Origin: Rhynchonema sp. JSB1_4
Lineage: Eukaryota > Nematoda > Chromadorea > Monhysterida > Xyalidae
DNA length: 64,000 nt
Assembly: GCA_030248065.1 (NCBI GenBank)
Contig: JASAMV010005647.1
Location: 1 to 64,000 of the forward strand
Direction of reading: 5' to 3'
Below the pieces are notes generated by a model. That model made no database searches and was not told the DNA's origin. It saw only the letters and a list, made by a program, of their open reading frames with translations. Below, piece after piece: positions 10,901 to 22,900 of this stretch. The translations under genes were made by a program, and so were the position numbers. How positions within the stretch are numbered: the stretch's first letter is position 1; each line of letters opens with the position of its first letter.

Positions 10901-13900
10901 ATGGAAGACGCAGATTTGGCTTCGCCGTCGGCGTCGGCCAACTCGGTTGCCGACGTTGACCCATTTGATGCTCCGGAACTGCGGAAAGGGAATCACGTCT
11001 ACTTACGTTATTGGGTGTTCAAACTCGTGCATAACCAATTTGCTGTGTGTGTTCAAGGATATCGTGCTGTCGAGTTAGTAGAATACTGGATTGTCTGTCG
11101 GAGTTGGAACGGAAACAAAACTTCCATTATCCCTTTTATTGAATGTTCAGTCAGACAGCTATTTGGCACACGACAGTTTCTCGATGCTATTCGATAACTC
11201 TGCCATAACAATCTCCTGCCACCATAACAATATTTCGACAAACACCAACTCGAACCGTTAGACACGAGTGTTGACTCTGCTCTGATAAAGCTAACTGGCC
11301 ACATCCATTTGGAGCTTACTGTATATCATAAGGGGGTTTTCCATCTTAGTTAGTTAGTTAGTTTATAGCGTCGACACCCACTCAATAATACATAAATAAG
11401 AAGATTAAGTGAAAGAAGCATAATTACAAGAAGCATATTTCCATCTTAGTCACATTTATTCATGTGCATTCATAAATACAAGGCAAATAAAGTATCAACG
11501 TAACGTCAATGTACAAAAGATTCCATTGTCGGAGTTGAGCGCCGTTGAGCAACGAGGCAGATTGCCCCTATACTGCACAACCTTCCCGCCTGGCGTGCCT
11601 GCCATCCTACCCTATCCATATCCATCCTACTCGGAGTACAAACAAAAAAAACCAAGCTATTTTCAGAAATGGCGATGAGACGGTGATGATGTTGTGGCAT
11701 TCGACTGCCATCTGTGAACGCGTGTCACGACAATGTGTGCGGAGCAGCAACACGTTCTATCATTTGCAAGGCTCGATTGATAGCGATTCCGCAAAATCAT
11801 TCGGTGTGGTGGTTTGGGTGTGAATTTTCTTTCAGTTTTGATATGTTAGCATTTTTTCTGATGGGATGTGGCTGGCTGAGTGCAAAAATCCTCGGAATAT
11901 TTCAAATTAGTCATTTATTTAGTGTACCTATTCTGGACCGCCAGCAGCTTAGCGACTTCCATTTTCAATCGTTTTTATTATGGTAACGTGTTTCAGGCTA
12001 TCCAAGTGATTTGGTGCAAAAGTTCTCCGAAGGGTTCCCGCCAAATTGGCACGAACTCCTGCATGAGTTCTATTTATCACGGTGAGCAAGCACTAAGTAG
12101 GATAGTTTTTGGGCAAGCAGGGTTTATTTTTTCCAAGAATTACTAGGTGCAACTTGCACCTGACTCCCTGATCTTTAGGTGCAAGTTTGAAATTTTAGGT
12201 GCAACCACAATTTTCGTCAAAAAACCGCAATTCATTGTTTGTGCTTGGTGTTGTGTTTTCGTGCAGTTCATTTGTTTAGAACGGCATAATAAAGCAAACA
12301 CGCAGGTTATTCCTGCTGACCACAAAGCCGATACTTATAAACAAGTGATAAACAAAAGTGTGATTTTTTCTGAATAACAGTTTTTGCACATATGAAAACA
12401 AATGAAGCAACCTCAAACGCTCACTGAATCATGTCAAAATGAATGAAATGAACGCTGCGTGTACCTTTTGCACGTCGCTGCCAACATGTGGATTACGTTG
12501 CAGTCGTCATCCGAACGTGAGCAATGTGTCGATGTGGTACGATGCGTCCGGACTCAACGGTGTTGGTGCTGGTGGCACGTCACGACTCAGTCGCGGCACC
12601 CGACGTAGCTCAATGGGACTGGCCGCCAGGGTCGACCGATTCACGCGAGACAAACAACTCGCTGCCGAGTAGGTCCACGTCCACTTTCGTCCGCCAACAA
12701 AAATAATGATGCAACGAAATGAGTTAATTTTTTAGGTCAGGGCCGTGGTAAGAAATTGGTAATCGGCCGGTGCTCGTCTTTCTGTGGCCACGGGTATTCT
12801 TGTGTATTTTTCTGCAAAATATTTTGAAAAAAAACCGCGCTTTGTTACTGCGAGATGCAACATGAAAACAGCACCTAAGAGCCAACAGACACTTTAAAAA
12901 AATTTTAGTTCAAAAAACAATGAATATCTGGGGAGCTGTTCTGAGAACGAGGTTTCTGTCGCGAAAAGTGCAGTACCCGATACCTTGAAAAAACATGTCG
13001 ATATCCGATACCCGATACTTTTTGCGTGCCGATACCCGACACCATCCGATCCGATCCCTAATTTTGACCAGCGTAAAACTTGTTTAACCTTATCGGCTAA
13101 ATAAGTTCAGCAGGCAGATGCGATCTGTTGAGCAGTTTGAGAATTATAATTGCGCACAATCTTTGTGTTGTTCAGGTCAACGGTGGCCGACAGCCGTGCG
13201 CGTCGCAGTCTCCTGCCGTCACGTGCGTCGCTGCTGCCCACATTTGACGAAACCGAGGACATTTTGCACCAACAGCATTCGGATGACGAACACAGTCGCA
13301 TCAAGCACGAACCTGCGCCCGATGGCGACGATCGGGATGGAGAGTTCGCCAAACCGGCCCTGCCGTCGCCGTCGAAAGCGCGCCGAAAATCGATGGTTGA
13401 ACCGAAACTCGAACCCGAAACGCAAGTGGAACAGGAAAATGCGAAGCCGAAACGTCGACGATCGGTGCGATTCTCGATCGAACCTCCACAACAACGAGAC
13501 GAACCGACCGGTATGACGCTTCCCCAGTATTTTGTGTTTCAAAATCGCCTAAATTGCTATGCTAAAATTGCAAATATTGGCAGCTGGTCTTTGAATATCA
13601 TATTTTAGTATCTTTTCTTCTCGGCCCTATGACGATAACACCGGGTGCTGGACAGGCCACAACACCGCGCGATTTTTGTGCTTTTTGTGTCCTTGAATCT
13701 GAGCTGCGCAAAACCCAGTGCAGCATTGCTAACAAAAGCGAATCAGTCCAGTTTTGTTGAATTTGATAAAGCAAAACTGCAAGCAGCAATTTTTGCTTAG
13801 GAACGCTCGTTACTCGTGTTTTTCGGGATGTATGGGACATGAGAGTGTCACCCATTCATTCCCGATTCAAGGCCCAAAATCGGAGCCCTGCAACCCTACT

Positions 13901-16900
13901 AGCAGCAGTTTGCAACAAAACCTCGACTTTTAGCAGCAACAGCAAATTTTTAGTCGCAACTTGAAAATAAACTGTGAGCTTGTCTGAAGGAGAAATCTGG
14001 TTGTTTCTAAACTTGCGTACTCTTCTTCACACACACAGCAGGTGCCGAGCGCGATGTTCCAGTGACTGTTGTTGCTACAGAGCCTGACGTCAATGTTGCT
14101 GGTTGTGGCAGCCGGCCGAATGAAACTGGCCAGCAAGCGCAACAACAACAACCTGTACTCTGTTCAACCCCGCAATCAGCGCAGCGTCGCGGCTCGACGG
14201 CACATGTGCTGCGAAAGGCAGCGCTGAACAGTACGCCACGTCGCCGATCTGCCAGATTCGCCAAAGTGTCGGCCATTGGTTGGTCGGGCAGCTGGTTGGG
14301 CTTTGTTTCGTGCCACACCACTGATGGAAATTGATTTGTTTTGGGACTGAAGGCAAATAACAAATGCATGATCCGACGCTACTCACCACTAGGGTTGACA
14401 AAGAATTTGGCAATAGTGTTCAAATTATGCATATTTGTCAAATTATGCCCTGAAAATCATGAGTGACAAAAAAGTGCGCCTGAATGTCAACACAGATAGG
14501 TTAAATGCACAAGAATTTTTCATAGCGTTTTTTCATACATTAAGATTCAAAACCCGCCTGAATGTTTTTTCGGATGAATATATTTTCACTGGAAAAAGTA
14601 CGGAACGAAAATCTTTTTTCTGTGTGATATTGATAATAATGGGCAGCTGACCTGCGCATGCACCTATTGCAGATTTGAACGTGACTGCGCCGACAGGTAC
14701 CACCAGAACATCAATAACAGCGATGGAATCAGCAGCAGATCACGGTGGCACGAACGCGCCACAAACACTGAGTGCAACACCAACAGATGTGTTGCCTGAA
14801 CCAACAAGCACAGGGTTGACTAGTCGTCGTTCTGCTAGTCGATTGTCAGCAAGTATGGTCAAGACACAATCACCTGCCACAAAATCGCCAACAATGCGAA
14901 CACCAAGTAAGGCTGGTTTTCTGGTTGTTGTTGGTTGGCAATCGATCAGTGACGGTGAGACATGAAACTAACTGCCTACTTGCAGCAGCATCCAAGCCCG
15001 AGACACCCAAGTCGAATGCCACCAAATCGTTGCCTCGTGCGGTCGTTGTGAGCCCGAACGCTTCGTCGGCCGACACGCACCGTCGTCGATCATCCCGTTT
15101 GGCGACACCGTCGACGGTCAATGTCGAGCACGGACAAGGTCATTGTTTGATAAATTGTGTGTTTGTGTGCAATGTTTCTTTGTAGCCACCCAATACGGCG
15201 ATTTAGCCACTTGACATTTCCAAATGGCCGCTTGGGTTTTGGTCCTGGTGGTGATTGTCGCTAGTTGGAGGTTGGAATTAGGTTGATGAGAACTGGGATG
15301 ATTGATCTGGTTCAGGGCATATTTCGGCTCGAATGCTTTGCCGAAATCGCTGAACAGTTTTGAAATAAAACACCGTTTGTGTGTCTGTAATCAATCTGCC
15401 TTGAGTAATGCTCGTTGATTGGTTGTCCAGCTCGTTCCGAACGACCTGTTTGCACCGACGGTTGGTTTGTCGCACACAAAATGCTCGTTTTCAGCAGATG
15501 AAAATGCAACGAACACGGACGCAACAACGACGAACGTCGCAACATTGACGCCGACCAACGTTGATGCGGAAGTCGAATGTATTGGGGAGAAAGAGGACAC
15601 GTTCAAAATACCTGTCGGCTTGCCGCCGTTTCGTCGAAAGACGCTCACTGCAAATGGTGCGTGCGTGGACGGGACTTTTATGCTCAGTTTTGTCGTATGG
15701 TGTGTGAAGCTTATGCTTGGCAAATCTGGATGTCTGGCAAATCTTGGAATTTGAAAATAATGCCAAAATGTTTGCAAAACGAAGTGTTAGCCACCTGAGG
15801 GTTTCCGGCCCTTCGGTTTTCGATCTAGTTTTATCAACGAAACTATGCCAGGTAGTCTCCATGGTATTGGTCGCACAATGACTTTATAAGAATTGGTCAA
15901 ATTTTTTTCCTGAATCGTAAAGAGGGAAAGTGACGGCGCAATGACGTTGCGTTGCGCGATCACACACAAAACACGTAGTAAAGAGAATTTTTCAGACATG
16001 CGGCAACGTGGTTGATCTGCTAAATTATTTTCAGCTGAAAATGTTTTGTGAGAATCATAAATAGCACAGTAGTTAAGAGTGACTGAACGTGAAAATCAGG
16101 ATTGATTTTGATGAATTCTTATATGGTCATTGTGCGACCAATAGCTCTCGTGTCCCAGCTACTGTCAGCACTGCGACGTGAATGCTGATGTTAGCATCAC
16201 CAATGGAATACCAACTTTTAGAAATGAATCAATTGCACGATACCGATGGTTCAACGACGGCCGATTCGGGCTTCGAAACAACGCCGACACCGAAACCGAA
16301 AGTGACGCTCGAACATTGGGTCATGTATCTGGTTGTGAACGTGCGCCAGTTCTCGGTCTACTTGGAGGGATTCATGCCGTTAGTGCGTCGTTCGAGGACC
16401 TTTAGGCAGTTGGCAGTATGTCTTTTCCCCTTTCCCCGATGATATCACTGCGATTTAGCGGTTTGTTTAATCATACTCATAGCTCATGGTGCCACTAATT
16501 TGTTCATTATCGGTTTCCGACGAATTTTCAGGTTCAGTACCGCTGGATAGTGCTTTTTGTCATTCTGACTTGTAGGAGGTCAATTGGCTAGAGGTGGTCG
16601 CACCGACGAGGCCTGGCACCTCGCCCGTCCTTGAAAACAGGCCGAAACGGGCAAAACTCACTGCACTGAGCACTGCTGTTACATTATTGTAGATTTTTAG
16701 AGGTCGCCAGCCAATGGCTACTGCTAAAAGTTGAGAAAAACCCCTTATGCTCATATTTGTGTGCGCTTCTGTTGAGATATTTTTCAAGTAATTTCACAGC
16801 GACTGTCCCAAGAAATGGCGTTCCACCGAGATTCAATCACGCATCAACAGCCACCTGCTGAAGACGAAAACCGGATCGATCTACGCGCTGTCTGGTCCGA

Positions 16901-19900
16901 TTAACAGGCAGGCCGCGCTCGATTATGGTAGGCTGCGTTTATCTGGCTTGGTTTTCAGGTATTGGGTGCTCTGTAATGCTTGCTTCTTTCTTTCTAAATT
17001 TTATTCCATAGAAATTATTTGTAATTTATGATAGCTTTTGCAGCATAGGTTTTTTGACCACCTTACGTACAATTTGTACCAAAGGATTTTTATTTGCTCC
17101 TGAAAACCACCTGAAAGATTGTTACACCTGGATAGAATTTTTACCGGAAAATTTTGAAATCAAAAATCTGCTTCGCAGGCTACTCTCCGATTCTCGTGGA
17201 GCAGTTCGACAACGGCTTTCCAGTGCGTTGGCATGATATGCTTGCGGCGCATTACAAGAATGTGTACGTTGTTTGTTTTGTCGTGGGTGTTTGTGATCGC
17301 TGATTATATAAGCGGCGAAATAAATCGAAAACCGAACCGACCATAATATTTTGGCTGGTGTGTGCATTTATTGCCTTCCACGTAAGGTATGGTCGTGGCC
17401 GGCACGGGCTTGACCTTGACTTGGCCGTGAAAATTTGTTACACATGGTAATACAATAATCCGTGAAGCCTCAACCGGTGAATCATGTGTGTCTGTGCATA
17501 ACATGCGGTGTCCTGCTATCCAGCCAGTGCACCAGTGACCGGCTTCTGCTTCACAATAGTGTGCCATGAGCCCAAAAACATTTTATACCACGTCAAACTC
17601 ACGTAGAAGCTCGACCCGGATGTCGGCAAAGTGCACACCGGGCGTTTGAATGCAGGCTGCGCACGGCTGACGTGTCGCAATTCAAGCCGAATGCCGATTA
17701 CACGTTGAGCAACGCGAACATGCAGGCGCACGATGCGATGGTGGTGCCACTGTGTGACGCGGTCGATAACTACACGCGCCAGAAGGGATTGGAGATTGCG
17801 CCCATTTGTGAGTGTGATGACAGTGGAGCTGTGGAGGATGTTGCACAAGTATACTCCTACCACCAGCTCATTCCAATAATGTTGCGGGTTCCACGTGTCT
17901 CGAGGTATTTCGAAAACAAAACGAATTTGCGTATGTTTTGCATTGTTAGTTCTCTTTTGCTTTCGTAACACGTGGAACCGGAACTGGTTGTCTGATCTGG
18001 TCAACCCAGCTTCAGCTCACCGGCGGGCGTCCCATGAGTTCGTGGTTGGACTGTATCTAGCTTCTCACGTGTGATTGCCCGTCATGATGCGGTTGCTTAA
18101 AGGGTGTGTCTAACGTCTCCTAACCCCATGTTTTGTTGGATGGAATTGAAAGATGTCTTCGAAAGGCCGCCGTGTGCAAAAAACTGCGACTTCTAACTTG
18201 CTAAATCGCGAAATCTTGAGGGTTACTTTTCGAATTAAATCAATTTCCGGACACAAAATTCAGACTGAGCAGACAAGAGAACTTACGAAGCGAAACACAC
18301 ACAAACCAGCTTCTGTGGGTTAATCATTGTGTCCACAGTCAAGCCAGCAGCCAGAGCGGTGTGTGTTGAGCGTTTACGTGCATTGTATAGGCGGCTGAGC
18401 CGCGCTTAAACATGCAATGTTTCAGCAGGAAAACGCCAAACGTGAGTAGCGCGCACTCAAAAGCGCCTGGAGTTTTGTGTCCGGAAATTGATTTAATTCG
18501 AAAAGTAACCCTCAATATTTCGCGATTTAGCGAGCTAGAAGACGCGGTTTTTTGCACACGGTGGCCTGTCGAGGTCATCCTTCGATTGCACCCAATAAAA
18601 CATGGGGTTAAGAGACGTTAGACACACCCTTTAAAGAATAGATGATGGGCTAAAATTCAAGCTATGAAAGGACTAACTTACTACCCGCGTTTGTTTACCA
18701 CGGACAGCACATAGAAGAACTGAACATTAGAAATGGAATCCCGATCGTGCATTATACATGTTTTTGTGCCATCTATATGTCAAACGATAAATATATGAAA
18801 CAGATAGCTATTCTTGTGACACTATATTTCGTCTTTTTTATCATTTTGTTGGCTTCTTGCGGATGCCATGCCAACCAGGATCACAAGTACAATGTCGGCG
18901 GCAGTTATTTAGGAAACGCGATATATTGAGCTCGCATTTCTCCGGTTTGGGAGTTGTAAGGTTCGTGGTATAGCCGTATTCAGGTCAATCTACACACACG
19001 TTGTAGCAGCGACACGCAAACGTCGTGCCGTCGATGTGCAGTCGGGAACCAGCAGCACGATGACACCAGGGCGACGTCAACCGAGCGCGAAACGATCGAT
19101 GGTGATTGGTGCTGAGTGGGATGCACCTGGCACATTGCCAAACACCACGACCTACAAGGACACTGGCACGCAGCACGTGGACACGCCGGTGCCACATGGT
19201 TGGCTGGCAATGGCATCGACTGTCTGTGTTATTTGGGCCACATTGTCTTTTGGCAGACGTGCGGCAGTAGCCGGAGTTTTGTTGTTGTTTTCGTTGTATT
19301 TTGTAATTGAGCTGGACCGAATTTCGATTTTCGAACAGCGAGGAAGTTGAAATTGGTGCGCCAACTCAAATCCCAAATACGGCGCTGCCAAAAGTTGTCG
19401 TACTCGACTTCTGTCCACGGATGCAGCCTCTGAGAATGACGAAAGTTGACTGCAGCATTGGTGTACCAGCCATCGTTTGTAACAATAATTGATGGTTCTT
19501 CGAATTTTACAGCCAAGTCGAAACCGATACAAGGGTCACCACCGATTATTGATCAGCTGAAACGAAATCAATTGTTGTTTGATGATGAGCGCAGTGATGG
19601 TAGCGGTGATGATAATGAGAATGGACCTGATGAACAAGCCGAGGTGCCTCCGCGAACAAAACGCACCACGACGCCGGCGGACAAAGGTGTGTTTGCACAC
19701 GTTGTCTGCTGGATTAGTGGTTTGGAATAGCCCAAAATTGCACCCTTAGAGGGCCAGACACAAGACCTTTGTTTTTGGAGCTTCACTGCAAACGCTCATA
19801 CGAGCGCCGTGCTCTGACTAGCCAGCACCATCACGTGGTTTAATGACAACCACTTGGATTGCAGATCCGGATGGCTTCAAAGTGCCCCAAGCACCATCAG

Positions 19901-22900
19901 CGTCGCGTCGTCAATCGTCGGGCAACAAACCCTGGCCCCGGTCCAAGTGGGATGTCGATAGTCCGCAACTGCCGTCTAGATGGATGAAACAGCCGATCGG
20001 CAATAGTGACTCGCAGCTGCAGGTGGGACAACAGTTTTGATGGATAGTCATGTCTTGTTTGGAAATTGGACACTATAATTATGAAGTCGGTACGGTGGCA
20101 ATTATAGCCGTAGAATCTGATTTGATCGCGTAACTTTTTTATGGTGAGGGTATTTTGCGATTTGCGCGTACCACTTGTTTTCCGGCCAACGTAAGACAAC
20201 TGATTTTTAACAGGTTCATCATTGGATCTCGGAATGTAATCATAAAATCTAATCGGCCCAAGTCAGATCCGATCCGATCACCGTTTTCCATGCTTGCCTT
20301 TATCCACATATTTGATTTATTGTGTCAGTCGACGCGCAGTGGCCGCCTGGTGAAGCCACGCATGGAATCGTGCTGGGGTCAACGCGTGCGCTACGATACG
20401 CACGGCAACGTGATTGGTGTGTGTAACCCGGTCACCGTCAGCAGTTTCCAATCGAATGCTGTCTCGTTGGTTGGTTCCGTGCAGTCATGTAGTTATTCAG
20501 CTGACTCTAGCCAGCAAGCCAGTGGGCAGGCCACCTCGAGCAAAATAGCTACCTAGCAAATTTTGGAATTTGCGGGGTATGGCCAAAAATTTGCGAAAAA
20601 ATATGCCGAATCAAGAATTTCTTCTGAGATTTATGTGATGCCGGTAACGGCAAGGCTTTTGCACATCTGCGTGGGATTAGCTCTGTTTTTCTCGAATTGA
20701 AACACCATCAGTGTAATGGTCGGTCATATCAGAAATATCCTCAACGCAAAATGGTCACATGTCGAACCCCAGTATGGTAGGTGATAAAGCATGACGCATG
20801 ATTGCAGTCGCCGCTGACACGAGCGCTGAAATGTGCGGTGACGGAAGGGGCACGTCAGGCCGAGCGTCGCGTGTCGATCACGAGCAGTGCGGCCGAATTG
20901 AAGAAACAACAGCGTCGTCGGTCGTCCGTCAGTAGACGTCGGGTGTTGGTCGATTATAGCGATAGTGAAGAGGAGGAGGAGCAGAGGGATGGCAGTAGCA
21001 GTGGAGGATTGTATGATGCCGAACAGAGGGATGAAGTCTATGAGCCCGGTTGGTGTGCGCCAAATATGTGTCTCTGCCGTGTCAACTGTTTTGCGGACGG
21101 AGGGTGGTCTTTGGTATTTTTTGTGTTTGTGACATAATTGGCGGGCGCGCTAGTTTCGGCCGGTTCAACGGTTGCTCTCTGGCAGTATGGGAACAAATGT
21201 CACGCTGGCCAGCGAGCATGCTAACCCAATCATGACGCATGGCTCCAGACCACAACTGAAAGACTTCGATGCGTCGTACAAACTCGAAATACTGTAAATC
21301 TGGCTGTCCCGCTGTAGTTGCTGATGCCTTGGGATCGGGCAGTGTCGGCGTCGGCACGCAAAAAAGCGGAGGTGTCCGATTTTGATACCCTCAGATTTCC
21401 TCCAGCCCAAGCCTAAGTCTTGAATCCCCGAGGCGGACGGGCAAAGCACGTTTGAGCAAGACCACTTTGAGCAAGTGAAAAGAGCAGATGCCAAAAGAGC
21501 AGAACCTAAAAACAAATAGGCCTAAGGCCAAACACAAAACTAAGCCTAAGTGTAGGCCTATGCCTAAGCCAAAGCCTGATACCTAAATCATTCCAAACCT
21601 GAGCCATTTGGACAAAATAAGAGCGCTACTCTTTTGGCTCCGCCCTTTTTTCTTGCTCAAAGTGGTCTTGCTCAAATGTGCTCTATGGTACCATAATCAT
21701 AATAATACGCAGATTCCACCGAATACACGACCATGCGCGATGCGATGCAACATTTCTATGATGACGATGAGGAGGAGGATGAGTACCAGCCGACCAGAAT
21801 GGCTTGCACGTCGTTCTTCAGAAAGCCGCATGCCATCAGTGAGGCATTTTGGGAAACCCCAAGACACCGCCCTTGATAGAGAGAAAATACAAATTTTCGT
21901 GCGCGGGATCGGGTCAGGGTTTGGCCTAAGCCTGAGATAAAGGAAAGTCAATTTTCCAAATGTCTTGGGGGTTTCCCAAAAAGTATACGTGTGCTCGCTT
22001 TGAGCTATACACTTGCAAACTGCGATTTGATTTTTCGGAATCTTTTTACAAATTTTTGTGTGACGCAGCCAGTGAAACTTCTGATTGTTTTTTTGCGCAG
22101 AAACACCCTATCGAGGCGTGCGCGCTCGTAACCGCGTTGATGCAAAGATGAGGCAGCGCGCAGCCAACAACAAGTCCAAGGCACGGCCACAACAGAAACG
22201 TGCACCGCCTCCGACCAAAACCAGGCGCGCGCCTGCCAAAAAGAAAGGTAATTGTTAGTTTTGTTGTTGTCGTTGTCCACTGACGAACTCAATAAGGATG
22301 ATTGACCCGATATTAATGTCATAGCGCCGTCACCCGAACCTGAGCCCGATGTGGAGGAGCCGGAGTCAGATGAAAATGAGGAGGTGGAGGAGGATGATGA
22401 GTCAAGTGATGATGATGATTCGACGAAAGAGAACATTGATTTGGTGGCTGACGCGGTGGAGAAGCCTGTGAAACGCAAACGATGGACCATCACCGAAACG
22501 AAACGATTGCAAATGTACGTGTGTTGCATTTGCATGTGTGTGTGTGTGTGTGGGCTGTGAATTTGACTGAGGCACTAGGGTCGATACCGAACTTGGTGAT
22601 CGACGGTCTTGCCTGGCTCGCGAAACTTTTTCTTCGGTGGGAAAACCTGGTGTCACTATTTGTTGACCAAGGGTTAAACCTTGATATTGGTCGAATTTGA
22701 TAGCGCCTGTATATCTGGAAGTATCCAAAGACTAAAAAATAGCGTGACCGATTCAAGACGGCCACCAAGTTCGATAGCAGTTGCATTCAATTGCCAAGGC
22801 CCTATTCCATCACATCATTATCATCGTTGCAGTGCGTTGCGTGCCATCAAACCGCGTACACCGGATGATTGGCGAAAGATCGCGTTGACGATCGGCAGTG

